Positions 9,150 to 17,853 of a DNA stretch of 64,000 nucleotides are shown one piece after another. This DNA is from Vibrio mimicus. GTDB taxonomy: Bacteria > Pseudomonadota > Gammaproteobacteria > Enterobacterales > Vibrionaceae. Each line of letters opens with the position of its first letter. Position 1 is the first letter of the stretch. Under the pieces are notes generated by a model. That model ran no database searches, was not told the origin of the DNA, and saw nothing but the letters and a program-made list of their open reading frames with translations. Position numbers and translations under genes: made by a program. Location: the NCBI RefSeq assembly GCF_019048845.1, contig NZ_CP077426.1, positions 3,085,501 to 3,149,500 on the forward strand, in the 5' to 3' direction.

Positions 9150-9304
9150 ATTTAGGCTCCTATATTGCTAGGAGCAATTACAAAACAACTGAAATGATCT
9201 ACAAGGTGATCTTAAATTTCATCGGGTTACATCAAAAAACTGAGATTAAGGAAGCATTGGTTACTAATTCTATGCATCACCGCAGCCCTTATATATCAAC
9301 GACC

Positions 9305-9322
9305 TTCATGCGGTTTCCTTGG
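9305..9322. repeat. Right terminal inverted repeat of the ISAs1-family element
   Basis: TTCATGCGGTTTCCTTGG, paired with 7992-8009. Just outside it a short palindrome (GGTTTC at 9312 pairing with GAAACC at 9332) could form a small hairpin before the wzx stop codon. The stretch 9150-9304 is the non-coding 5' part of the element. Confidence 0.85.
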
Positions 9323-9347
9323 TTCTCCATGAAACCAGGGGGAATTA

Positions 9348-10760
9348 TTAAAAAATATTATTTTCTTTTAACCACTGCTTTATTAAAAAACACTCTTCTT
9401 TAAAGAAAAATGGAAGACTAAAAACAACCACAGTCCAAAAAGTATAATGCAACTCCGGTGTCATATAACCTTGTAAACAACTAAAAGTAGCTAACGATAG
9501 AACAATAAATGTATAGCTATAGAGAGAAAAACGTGGAATAGGTTTCCATGCATAAACTGCAAATTCGGTTCGTAACAGGAAGAATAACCAAAATGCTATG
9601 CTTGTACTAATAGCAGCCCCCTTGGCTCCCCAAACAGGAATTAAAAGCCAATTACCTATAAGGTTAACGAGAAAAGCAAGGCAAGCTGCCAATAAAGATA
9701 AACCAGATCTACGTGTAATACCTAAGCCAACTACAGTGGTTTCTGATAAGGTGTAGAATAAAGGATAAGCTAAGCAAGGAATAAAAATCCATTGCACTTG
9801 ATTATAATTATCAGGGAGAATATAAACAACCAACCAAGAAAATAATGCACCTAAAGAAAATAGAAACACGACTATAAGTAAAACAAAACGAGTAACTTTA
9901 TGAATATTTTCCAACCCTTCACCCGATGCTGCCCACTTATAAACTGTCGGCGCCCACACCGTTGAAAACACTGATTGAAAAATTGCAGCGGCAGCAGCAA
10001 AGCTTACTGAAACAGAATATAAACCAACTTCGTCAAAACTTGATAATTCTTTAAGTAATATTTTGTCTGTTGCTGTTAAGCCCCAAAATGCCATCCCACC
10101 CAAGATAAGAGGAAAACCAAAATTCAATAATTGAATTAAATATTCCATACTAATTTTATCTTTTAATCCATTTATCCAGTCTTCTCTAGTGTTCCATGAG
10201 AAAATGATACACACACTTAAGGAGCCAATAACGATCGCTGTAGCTAAGTGGTAAAAATCTTTTGCCACATCAAAGATTATATATCCACCAATTATTAGGA
10301 ATAATAATATCTTGGGCAATAGCTGACTAATAGAGAAAGCCAAACCTTTTTCATTCATACGTAAGATAAGAGAAAAAAAACGTGACAAGAAGTCGGACAA
10401 AAGAGCTAATGCGACTAATAAACTGAGTGTTAAGCTATTTATGTTGAACAATTTCTTTGCTATTTGATTATCCAACATCAATAGTACGATTAATACCAAG
10501 GTTAACAATATTAAACCTGGCATAACTACCGTTTTGAAAAGTTTTGGCTTATTCCCTGACTCATGAAATTCACGTACGTATGCTTGATCTAAACCTAAAG
10601 GAAATAATAAGGTACTAAAGCTCACCGCAATGGTGAGCATAGACAAGCGCCCAACGTCTTCCTGGGTAAAAAACCACGTGATAATAGGTAAAGTAATAAA
10701 CCCTAACAAGGCTCCACCGATCGGACCAATAGCAAAGGATGCAATTTTTTTAGGCGTCAT
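9348..10760 (-). CDS. wzx: Wzx O-antigen flippase
   Basis: Integral membrane protein of 470 residues with about 12-14 hydrophobic segments and the MATE/PST (MVF) superfamily layout. It begins MTPKKIASFAIGPIGGALLGF, with conserved small-residue-rich first helix and a FFTQEDVGRLS loop. It would export undecaprenyl-PP-linked O units across the inner membrane for Wzy/Wzz. The ATG shares one base with the stop of the preceding wecE gene (TAATG). Length is normal for the family, so the nearby insertion sequence, 25 bases past the stop codon, seems not to have truncated it. Confidence 0.9.
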   Translation of the reverse strand: MTPKKIASFAIGPIGGALLGFITLPIITWFFTQEDVGRLSMLTIAVSFSTLLFPLGLDQAYVREFHESGNKPKLFKTVVMPGLILLTLVLIVLLMLDNQIAKKLFNINSLTLSLLVALALLSDFLSRFFSLILRMNEKGLAFSISQLLPKILLFLIIGGYIIFDVAKDFYHLATAIVIGSLSVCIIFSWNTREDWINGLKDKISMEYLIQLLNFGFPLILGGMAFWGLTATDKILLKELSSFDEVGLYSVSVSFAAAAAIFQSVFSTVWAPTVYKWAASGEGLENIHKVTRFVLLIVVFLFSLGALFSWLVVYILPDNYNQVQWIFIPCLAYPLFYTLSETTVVGLGITRRSGLSLLAACLAFLVNLIGNWLLIPVWGAKGAAISTSIAFWLFFLLRTEFAVYAWKPIPRFSLYSYTFIVLSLATFSCLQGYMTPELHYTFWTVVVFSLPFFFKEECFLIKQWLKENNIF

Positions 10761-11893
10761 TATTTATAAAATCGATGAATAGCAGAGACAATTTGTTTTT
10801 GTTCATGGTTAGAGATACCGTACCACATAGGCAATCGAATCAATCTTTCACTTTCACTGGTAGTAAAAATATCACCGCCATGAAATCTTGAAAATTGCTT
10901 ACCCGCTGAGGCTGTATGTAATGGTACATAATGAAACACTGCCATGATATCATTAACTTTTAAGTACTCAATTAGTTCGGTACGTTCAGCGAGATTTCTT
11001 ACTTTTACATAAAACATATGGGCATTATGCTCACAACCAACTGGAATTATAGGTAATATAAGATTACCTTGTTCTTGTAATGGTAACAAAGCATCATAAT
11101 ACCCCTGCCAGGTTGCTAAACGATTAGTGTTAATTGCATTAGCATACTCTAGCTGCCCCCAAAGAAAAGCAGACTGAAGTTCACTAGGCAGATAACTGCT
11201 ACCTACATCAACCCACTGATACTTATCAACCATGCCACGGAAAAACTGACTACGATTAGTGCCTTTTTCACGAAGAATTTCAGCACGTTCTTTAAACTGT
11301 GCATCATTTATAATGAGGAGACCGCCCTCGCCGCCACTGGTATAATTTTTAGTTTCATGAAAACTAAATGCACCTAAGTGACCAATAGTACCGAGCGCCT
11401 TACCTTTATAGGTACTCATCATACCTTGTGCAGCATCTTCGATAACATATAGGTTATGACGCTTGGCAATATCCATGATGGTATCCATTTCACAGGCTAC
11501 ACCCGCGTAATGGACAGGAACGATGGCACGTGTTTTTTCGGTAATGGCCGCTTCGATTAACTGCTCATCGATATTCATCGTATCTGGACGAATATCAACA
11601 AATACAATTTTCGCACCACGTAAAACAAATGCATTTGCGGTACTGACGAAGGTATAGCTCGGCATAATGACTTCATCACCAGGCTGAATATCAATCAACA
11701 GAGCCGCCAGTTCTAATGCTGCCGTACAAGACGGAGTTAGTAACGCTTTTTTGCAAGGCAGATTTTCTTCAAACCATTTTTGACATTTTTGACCAAAGTG
11801 TCCATCACCGGATAGTTTTGAGCTGGACATTGCCTCAAAAATATATTTTGTTTCATTACCTGTGACTGGAGGATGATTAAATAAGATACTCAT
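10760..11893 (-). CDS. wecE: dTDP-4-amino-4,6-dideoxygalactose transaminase (WecE/RffA)
   Basis: PLP-dependent sugar aminotransferase that makes dTDP-D-Fuc4N from dTDP-4-keto-6-deoxyglucose (the RmlA/RmlB product) with glutamate. The 377 residues are closely similar, as I recall it, to E. coli WecE along the whole length, including LTPSCTAALELAALLIDIQ, MPSYTFVSTANAFVLRGAK and REKGTNRSQFFRG. The PLP lysine is about residue 182 in SFHETKN. In enterobacteria this enzyme serves common antigen; here it is inside an O-antigen operon next to a formyltransferase and a WecF-like transferase, so its product is an O-antigen sugar. Confidence 0.92.
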   Translation of the reverse strand: MSILFNHPPVTGNETKYIFEAMSSSKLSGDGHFGQKCQKWFEENLPCKKALLTPSCTAALELAALLIDIQPGDEVIMPSYTFVSTANAFVLRGAKIVFVDIRPDTMNIDEQLIEAAITEKTRAIVPVHYAGVACEMDTIMDIAKRHNLYVIEDAAQGMMSTYKGKALGTIGHLGAFSFHETKNYTSGGEGGLLIINDAQFKERAEILREKGTNRSQFFRGMVDKYQWVDVGSSYLPSELQSAFLWGQLEYANAINTNRLATWQGYYDALLPLQEQGNLILPIIPVGCEHNAHMFYVKVRNLAERTELIEYLKVNDIMAVFHYVPLHTASAGKQFSRFHGGDIFTTSESERLIRLPMWYGISNHEQKQIVSAIHRFYK

Positions 11894-11895
11894 AA

Positions 11896-12780
11896 TTATT
11901 TACCAAATCTTGTCCTGAATGGTATTTCACCAATCAAAGATCTACCATTACTATCAGACATAGCTGTTATTTTCAATAAACCAGAGCCACAAATGACAAC
12001 TGGACAATCATTATCGATAAATAACACTTTCCCAATATGATTACTTCTGTTTTCTACAACCACATCCTGAACAACTGAAACTTCACTAATGTTGATCACA
12101 TCAGCATCTATTTTCGTTTTAGAACCTAGGTATGGATAGCCTGTGGCATCAACAAAACGGGATATTTTTTCAGAACTATCATACCAATTAATAAAATAAT
12201 CATTTTCATCACGCCATGGACTATATGTGGCTTGTGATTCATCCTGGACATGGCAAACTAATGTGCTGTTATTTAAAATACACTTAACTATATTAATAAG
12301 CAATTCAGAATACAAGCATGAAACTTTCTGAATTGCATCTTGTATTTTAATTGGATACTCAACACTGATAGATAATTGAGAAATAATACCACCGGTATCA
12401 TATTTCCCATCTGCAAATAATGCGGTCACACCAATATTATTTTCACCATTAACAAGCGCATTAACCAATGGCGCAAAACCACGATATTTTGGCAATAAAG
12501 AGTCATGAAAGACAATAAGATTTTCATGACTCTTTATCAACCAACGCCAACTAATGGCAAAAAAATAATCCGCATCTAAAACGATTGATGATGAGCGATC
12601 AAAGCATAAAACATTCCATTCTTCACAGAGACTGAATATTTCACAATAAAAATCTTTTTTCACATTTAAATCACGAGCAGTGACTACAAATGATATATTA
12701 GATGCATCTACGTGATCTAATAACTTAAGTAGCGAATTATAGCCCTTTTCACCCATTAAATAAAAACCAAACTTAGGCAT
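11896..12780 (-). CDS. Formyltransferase-family enzyme, probable amino-sugar N-formyltransferase
   Basis: About 294 residues with an N-terminal formyltransferase domain and a C-terminal methionyl-tRNA-formyltransferase-like domain. His92 lies in HDSLLPKYRG (residues 92-101) and the catalytic-type Asp128 in KYDTGG. The usual Asn of the Asn-x-His motif is Val90. By position between wecE and the GT56 gene it most likely formylates dTDP-Fuc4N using N10-formyl-tetrahydrofolate, replacing the acetylation done by WecD in common antigen. I chose the ATG at 12780, which overlaps the upstream gene by 8 bases; an earlier in-frame start would add ten unconserved residues. Confidence 0.8.
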   Translation of the reverse strand: MPKFGFYLMGEKGYNSLLKLLDHVDASNISFVVTARDLNVKKDFYCEIFSLCEEWNVLCFDRSSSIVLDADYFFAISWRWLIKSHENLIVFHDSLLPKYRGFAPLVNALVNGENNIGVTALFADGKYDTGGIISQLSISVEYPIKIQDAIQKVSCLYSELLINIVKCILNNSTLVCHVQDESQATYSPWRDENDYFINWYDSSEKISRFVDATGYPYLGSKTKIDADVINISEVSVVQDVVVENRSNHIGKVLFIDNDCPVVICGSGLLKITAMSDSNGRSLIGEIPFRTRFGK

Positions 12781-13834
12781 CGTTAAAAACCCCAGTGTAT
12801 TGCTCAACAAGATTTTCTTTATTAAAATAACTCATACAGTTTATTATATTTTCATCTACCTGTTGTTTAGAAATAAGTTTAATATCAAAATCTTCGATAT
12901 TTAAACAGGTAATTCTCTTATTTTTGAAAAAATCCCACTGAGTAACATCAGTACGAATATAAACCGTTTTACCCATACCGAGCAATGTAATCGTATTACC
13001 CATAGCTTGCTGACGTTTATGATTAAAAATAGCAATATCTATCGTATTTAAAAATTTCAAATATTCACTTTTCTCCATAATCGATGTAATGGGAAAAAAC
13101 TTATCACCAAACCATTCCTTACCTTTCTCAATTATTTCATTTGCATATATATCATCACCATATGATAGTGGTGCAAATATTCTTATATTCTCATCCTTAT
13201 AAGGCAATAGTTTCTTGAATGTTTCTATATGATGATTACTAGGGTCTGCCGAATTGCCGACCAAAATACTAACCGATGAATCTTTTTTTATTTCACTTTG
13301 TTTAATTTCGTTTCCAATAACCTGTGGATCAATTATGTTACTAGTATACATCAAACACTCTTTGAAATAACCTTTCGCACGATAGCATTCTCTTGCAAGA
13401 TTAACATCACCGGGAATATAGGTTAAAAGATACCCCATATTCCTAATCACAGGCCCTCTAATAAATTCATTGAATTTCCACCTCAAGTTTTTCTCACCTA
13501 ATACATGAATATAAAGATCCCCGCCCCATATCACCCAGTGACATTTTTTAAGAAGCCATGGCATCAAAAATAATATAAAATTTAATTTTATATCGAAAAT
13601 CCCATGTAAGACTATTTTTTTTGCTTGATGCATTCTTATAATAGCTTCAAAATAATATTTCAACCTTGAAAACACAGTCCTGGGTGAATATGTGGCATTT
13701 GAATAGATAGGGTTATTATTATCCGATGTAATCAAAAAATAGTGTTCGTTAAAATCAAATTCTTCTTTTATAAATTCAATAAACGATTTTATAAAATTAC
13801 CATTTGTGCCGATATGAAGAAATTTATTGCTCAT
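12773..13834 (-). CDS. WecF-like glycosyltransferase family 56 (4-amino-4,6-dideoxygalactose transferase)
   Basis: A 353-residue protein with the landmarks of E. coli WecF, which transfers Fuc4NAc to lipid II of common antigen. Matching landmarks are WVIWGGDLYIH, SILVGNSADPSNHHIE (nucleotide loop) and NHKRQQAMGNTITLL. It should transfer the dTDP-Fuc4N derivative made by the adjacent wecE and formyltransferase genes onto the growing O unit. Its ATG follows the rmlA stop with no gap (TAA then ATG). WecF normally recognises a ManNAcA-GlcNAc acceptor; a uronic acid is also predicted here from the wbpE region, which would suit a similar acceptor. Gene is AT-rich. Confidence 0.85.
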   Translation of the reverse strand: MSNKFLHIGTNGNFIKSFIEFIKEEFDFNEHYFLITSDNNNPIYSNATYSPRTVFSRLKYYFEAIIRMHQAKKIVLHGIFDIKLNFILFLMPWLLKKCHWVIWGGDLYIHVLGEKNLRWKFNEFIRGPVIRNMGYLLTYIPGDVNLARECYRAKGYFKECLMYTSNIIDPQVIGNEIKQSEIKKDSSVSILVGNSADPSNHHIETFKKLLPYKDENIRIFAPLSYGDDIYANEIIEKGKEWFGDKFFPITSIMEKSEYLKFLNTIDIAIFNHKRQQAMGNTITLLGMGKTVYIRTDVTQWDFFKNKRITCLNIEDFDIKLISKQQVDENIINCMSYFNKENLVEQYTGVFNDA

Positions 13835-14707
13835 TTATTTAACCAGGTTTAATAGATATTGGCCATAGCTATTTTTACTCAGCAATTGTCCCTGTGAATA
13901 AATCTGACATTGATTTAACCAACCATTATTAAAGGCAATCTCTTCTAGACATGCCACTTTATAGCCTTGGCGTTTTTCAATCGTTTCAACAAACTGCGAA
14001 GCTTCTAACAAACTTTCATGAGTGCCAGTATCCAGCCAAGCATAGCCACGACCGAGCAGTTCCACATTGAGTTGATTACGTTTTAAGTACATTTCATTGA
14101 GGCAAGTAATTTCTAGCTCACCACGCGCTGAGGGCTGAACCTCTTTGGCCAGTTTTACTACTTGATTATCGTAAAAATACAGTCCAGTGACAGCAAAATT
14201 GCTTTTCGGTTGGCTTGGTTTTTCTTCAATAGAAATAACGCGCTGATTATCATCAAACTCGACCACACCAAAACGCTCTGGATCTTTAACTTGGTAGCCA
14301 AATACCGTTGCCCCTTGACCATTATTTGCATTAGCAACCGCTTGTTGTAATTTAGGTCGGAAACCTTGTCCCCAAAAAATATTATCACCTAATACTAAAC
14401 AGACTGAGGAATCACCAATAAATGCTTCACCGATAATAAAGGCTTGAGCAAGACCGTCAGGTGACTCCTGCTGTGCGTATTCAAGGGAAATACCAAACTG
14501 ACTGCCATCCCCAAGTAGACGCTGGAAACTGGCTTGATCCTCTGGGGTGGTGATAATCAAAATTTCGCGAATACCGGCTAGCATTAACACCGATAGTGGA
14601 TAGTAGATCATCGGTTTATCATAAACGGGTAGTAGCTGTTTAGAGACTCCCATAGTGATGGGATACAGGCGCGTGCCAGAACCACCCGCAAGAATAATAC
14701 CTTTCAT
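13835..14707 (-). CDS. rmlA: Glucose-1-phosphate thymidylyltransferase (RmlA)
   Basis: Makes dTDP-glucose from glucose-1-phosphate and dTTP. The 290-residue protein has the nucleotide signature [20 protein letters not shown] at the N-terminus, the metal-binding region [12 protein letters not shown], and [20 protein letters not shown]. With rmlB it feeds wecE. No rmlC or rmlD is present in the window, in keeping with a Fuc4N rather than a rhamnose product. Confidence 0.96.
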   Translation of the reverse strand: MKGIILAGGSGTRLYPITMGVSKQLLPVYDKPMIYYPLSVLMLAGIREILIITTPEDQASFQRLLGDGSQFGISLEYAQQESPDGLAQAFIIGEAFIGDSSVCLVLGDNIFWGQGFRPKLQQAVANANNGQGATVFGYQVKDPERFGVVEFDDNQRVISIEEKPSQPKSNFAVTGLYFYDNQVVKLAKEVQPSARGELEITCLNEMYLKRNQLNVELLGRGYAWLDTGTHESLLEASQFVETIEKRQGYKVACLEEIAFNNGWLNQCQIYSQGQLLSKNSYGQYLLNLVK

Positions 14708-14716
14708 TATATAAGC

Positions 14717-14751
14717 CCTAGGTTTCTAGGTCCTAAATTCTAGATTTTAGG
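14717..14751. repeat. Tandem small palindromes between rmlB and rmlA
   Basis: CCTAGGTTTCTAGG (14717-14730) is followed at once by a second inverted repeat, 14732-14751, with CCTAAA/TTTAGG arms around TCTAGA. The 86-base gap breaks the otherwise gapless operon. No terminator T-run follows on the operon strand. It may be a recombination scar at a sugar-cassette boundary or an mRNA processing hairpin; nothing else is visible in the gap. Confidence 0.5.
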
Positions 14752-14793
14752 CAAAATGAGAACAGAGGACCAAAAATTTAAAAATGCGATGAG

Positions 14794-15855
14794 TTAATTT
14801 GCCCCGAGACGCTGACGAGAGTAGGAACCATCTAATACTCGACTCCACCATTCTCGGTTATTCAAATACCATTGCACTGTTTTACGAATACCTGATTCAA
14901 AGGTTTCTTGTGGTGTCCAGCCCAGTTCTCGTTCAATTTTGCTTGCATCAATGGCATAACGTATATCGTGTCCTGGGCGGTCTTTTACATAGGTGATCAA
15001 ATCTTTGTAATAAGTAACACCGGTAGGCTTGTTAGGTGCTAACTCTTCAAGTAGAGAGCAAATCGTTTTCACCACATCAATATTGGTTTTTTCGTTATGG
15101 CCGCCAATATTGTAGGTTTCACCTACCGCTCCCTCATTTATGACTTGATAAAGTGCACGCGCATGATCTTCAACAAATAACCAATCACGGATCTGCAAGC
15201 CATCGCCATAAACTGGTAAAAACTTTCCCTCAAGCGCATTCAAAATCATCAATGGGATCAGTTTTTCTGGAAATTGATAAGGGCCATAATTATTTGAGCA
15301 ATTAGTTACTATCGTTGGTAAACCATAAGTACGTAACCACGCTCGTACTAAGTGATCACTCGATGCCTTAGAGGCGGAATAAGGAGAAGAGGGTGAATAT
15401 GCGGTTATTTCAGTAAATAGGTCGTCAGTGCCCTCCAGGTCACCATATACTTCATCCGTTGATATATGGTGAAAACGAAAACTCGCTTTGCGATTATCGT
15501 CTAGATTAATCCAATAAGCACGTGCTGCTTCAAGCAGATTGTAAGTACCAACAATATTGGTTTCAATAAAAGTAGATGGGCCATCAATCGAACGATCGAC
15601 GTGTGATTCTGCCGCTAAGTGCATCACAGCATCAGGTTGATGCTCTGCAAACACTCGGTCAAGCTCTGCACGATTACAAATATCAACCTGCTCAAAAAAG
15701 TAACGATCATGTCCATCAATATCACTTAATGATTCCAAGTTACCAGCATAGGTCAATTTATCTATGTTAACCACACTATCATGAGTCTTTTTAATAATAT
15801 GGCGCACAACTGCTGAGCCAATAAAACCAGCCCCTCCAGTCACAAGTAATTTCAT
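14794..15855 (-). CDS. rmlB: dTDP-glucose 4,6-dehydratase (RmlB)
   Basis: Extended SDR of 353 residues converting dTDP-glucose to dTDP-4-keto-6-deoxyglucose. Visible are GGAGFIG (residues 7-13), [15 protein letters not shown], the STDEVYGDL strand and the catalytic Tyr-x3-Lys in [10 protein letters not shown]. It begins with an ATGA overlap to the wbpE stop. It supplies the common intermediate used here by WecE. Confidence 0.97.
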   Translation of the reverse strand: MKLLVTGGAGFIGSAVVRHIIKKTHDSVVNIDKLTYAGNLESLSDIDGHDRYFFEQVDICNRAELDRVFAEHQPDAVMHLAAESHVDRSIDGPSTFIETNIVGTYNLLEAARAYWINLDDNRKASFRFHHISTDEVYGDLEGTDDLFTEITAYSPSSPYSASKASSDHLVRAWLRTYGLPTIVTNCSNNYGPYQFPEKLIPLMILNALEGKFLPVYGDGLQIRDWLFVEDHARALYQVINEGAVGETYNIGGHNEKTNIDVVKTICSLLEELAPNKPTGVTYYKDLITYVKDRPGHDIRYAIDASKIERELGWTPQETFESGIRKTVQWYLNNREWWSRVLDGSYSRQRLGAN

Positions 15856-16931
15856 AATATTAATGCCTTTACCACACTTTGAATCTCTTGCTCAGTCAAA
15901 TAAGGATGCATAGGTAAACTCATCACTTCTTCTGCAATTTCATCGCCTATCGGCAATTGAATACTGCTATCAGCAACCGCAGGTTGTTTATTTAACGGAA
16001 TAGGATAATGGACCGCAGTTGGAATGCCAGCCTCTTGCAGCTTGTGCTGAATTTCAGCCCTATTTTTAACACGGATGGTATATTGCGCCCAAGCCGAGAT
16101 ATGATGTGCTTCCACAAATGGGGTTGAGAGAATACCAGCCTTATTTAATAAACGAGTATAGGTATTGGCCACCTGATTTCGCAGCTCGATTTCTTCATCC
16201 AGAATCTCAAGTTTTGGTAATAAAATTGCGGCTTGTAGAGTATCTAAACGGCTGTTTACCCCAACACGAATATGATGGTAGCGACGATCCTGTCCGTGAC
16301 GAGCAATTTGGCGCATAACAAGGGCCAGTTCATCATCATTAGTGAAAATAGCACCGCCATCACCATAGCAGCCTAATGGCTTAGTGGGAAAAAAACTGGT
16401 ACAGGCAATGGTGCTTAAATTGCACGATTTTTTACCTTTGTAGCTGGCCCCAAAACTTTGCGCAGAGTCTTCAATCACTGGTATGCCATACTTGGCGGCA
16501 ATCGTATTAATTGCATCAAAGTCAGCACATTGACCATACAAACTTACTGGAATAATTGCTTTGGTTCTTGGCGTAATAGACGCTTCTAGTTTAGCCGGGT
16601 CTAAATTGTAAGTTTTCGGGCAGACATCAACATAAACTGGTTTAGCCCTTAAAAGGGCGACGGTTTCTGCGGTAGCGATATAAGTAAAGCCGGGGGTTAT
16701 CACTTCATCACCAGGGCCAATTCCGAGCGCCATTTGGGCGATTTGCAGAGCATCAGTACCATTCGCCACTGTGATGCAATGCTTAGCACCGGTAAACGCA
16801 GCGAGTTTTTCTTCTAACTCAGCAACTTCTGGACCAAGAATATATTGACCATGAGCGAGCACTTTTTGTATACCTGCATCAATTTTATTTTTAATTCGAG
16901 TCTGCTGTGTAAACAAATCAATAAAGTTCAT
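15852..16931 (-). CDS. wbpE: UDP-2-acetamido-2-deoxy-3-oxo-glucuronate aminotransferase (WbpE)
   Basis: PLP aminotransferase putting an amino group on C3 of the 3-keto sugar to give UDP-GlcNAc3NA. About 359 residues, recognisably like P. aeruginosa WbpE throughout: [56 protein letters not shown], and the PLP lysine near residue 184 in [15 protein letters not shown]. The ATG at 16931 follows the TGA of the acyltransferase by two bases; an upstream TTG at 16937 overlaps that stop and is a weaker candidate. Confidence 0.93.
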   Translation of the reverse strand: MNFIDLFTQQTRIKNKIDAGIQKVLAHGQYILGPEVAELEEKLAAFTGAKHCITVANGTDALQIAQMALGIGPGDEVITPGFTYIATAETVALLRAKPVYVDVCPKTYNLDPAKLEASITPRTKAIIPVSLYGQCADFDAINTIAAKYGIPVIEDSAQSFGASYKGKKSCNLSTIACTSFFPTKPLGCYGDGGAIFTNDDELALVMRQIARHGQDRRYHHIRVGVNSRLDTLQAAILLPKLEILDEEIELRNQVANTYTRLLNKAGILSTPFVEAHHISAWAQYTIRVKNRAEIQHKLQEAGIPTAVHYPIPLNKQPAVADSSIQLPIGDEIAEEVMSLPMHPYLTEQEIQSVVKALIL

Positions 16932-16933
16932 TA

Positions 16934-17803
16934 TCAACGTCTCTTTCTTGTTAATGATAATGCAGGATTTCCAATCATTACATCACCATCTGGTACATTC
17001 TTTAGTACTACAGCTCCTAGCCCAATAGTACAATTTTTTCCAATATGGATTCTTTGTTTCACTGTAGAGTTTGGAGCCAATCTGGAATTTTCACCAATAG
17101 AGACATGGCCACATAGAGATACACCAGCAGTAATCGTTGTATTACGTCCAATATTGCAATCATGAGCGATATGAACTAAGTTATCTAATTTTGTTCCATC
17201 AGAGATAATAGTATCATTAATTAATCCTCGTACAATTGCACACCCATAGCCTATTTCAACATTGTTGCCAATTATTACGTCACCTAAAAAATTCTCTCTT
17301 ACTAGTGTGCCATCTTCTTCTTTACTAAAACCATATCCTTCACCACCAATTATACTTCCCGAACGGACAATACATCCTTCACCAATATAAGTGCCACTGT
17401 GCAATACAACATTGTGCTCGATTCTTGTACCAGCACCAATAAAAACATTGTCTTCTATTACACAATTTCGCCCAACGACCACATTATTAAAGTTAGTTTT
17501 CCCTATGTAGTCTTCTTTAAATCCAACTATATCTTTTATTTCCACAATAATCTGATTCAGCAACTTTTTGGGGTTGTCTGAAATTATCACGTTATAACCT
17601 TCAATGGGCTGACTTGCAATAACCAGCTGATTCTCAACCATTAGTGGTTTTTTTCCTTTAACATAAGCACAAATAGTTGACTCACCTCCAACATTGCCGT
17701 CACTTATTGCACTGAATTTCATTTTTTTATTATCAAATGAACATATTTCTGATATCGAACTCAGTTCTTTTAAACTTATTTCCCTATTAAAGAATCTACT
17801 CAT
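16934..17803 (-). CDS. Left-handed beta-helix acyltransferase, probable 3-N-acyltransferase of the uronic acid pathway
   Basis: A 289-residue hexapeptide-repeat enzyme. Residues from about 105 onward are nearly all imperfect hexapeptide turns (for example VVVGRNCVIEDNVFIGAGTR, DGTKLDNLVHIAHDCNIGRN), the pattern of LpxD and related trimeric acyltransferases, with a probable catalytic His in NLVHIAHDCNIG. The first 100 residues resemble the uridine-binding domain of LpxD-like proteins. It stands where P. aeruginosa has the smaller WbpD (about 190 residues) that acetylates UDP-GlcNAc3NA. Its extra domain and LpxD-like core leave open a group other than acetyl. Lipid A LpxD itself is unlikely given context. 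Confidence 0.72.
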   Translation of the reverse strand: MSRFFNREISLKELSSISEICSFDNKKMKFSAISDGNVGGESTICAYVKGKKPLMVENQLVIASQPIEGYNVIISDNPKKLLNQIIVEIKDIVGFKEDYIGKTNFNNVVVGRNCVIEDNVFIGAGTRIEHNVVLHSGTYIGEGCIVRSGSIIGGEGYGFSKEEDGTLVRENFLGDVIIGNNVEIGYGCAIVRGLINDTIISDGTKLDNLVHIAHDCNIGRNTTITAGVSLCGHVSIGENSRLAPNSTVKQRIHIGKNCTIGLGAVVLKNVPDGDVMIGNPALSLTRKRR

Positions 17804-17853
17804 TATATTTCCTAGATGCAGCTGACGCTTAAAGCGATAGTTGTTGAATCAAA

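Larger units (their letters stand above)
7992..9322 (-). mobile_element. Decayed ISAs1-family insertion sequence (IS1358-like)
   Basis: About 1.33 kb bounded by 18-base terminal inverted repeats, 7992-8009 and 9305-9322, that match at 17 of 18 positions (core TTCATGCGGTTTCC). It encloses one broken ISAs1-type transposase gene in the same orientation as the O-antigen operon. The 10-base flanks (TGTGTAACTG and TTCTCCATGA) do not match, so no target duplication survives. IS1358 of this family is known in the rfb regions of V. cholerae O1, O22 and O139, so position and family agree with an old resident of O-antigen loci. Confidence 0.88.

Noticed and set aside
7982..9332. Target-site duplication of the IS
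   Set aside because: The 10-base flanks TGTGTAACTG and TTCTCCATGA do not match.
13835..15855. dTDP-L-rhamnose pathway
   Set aside because: Only rmlA and rmlB are present; rmlC and rmlD are absent from the window and wecE supplies the alternative branch.
16934..17803. Lipid A LpxD
   Set aside because: Fold is LpxD-like, but the gene is embedded between wbpE and the uronic acid dehydrogenase, far from the lpxD-fabZ-lpxA cluster and not one of its neighbours.
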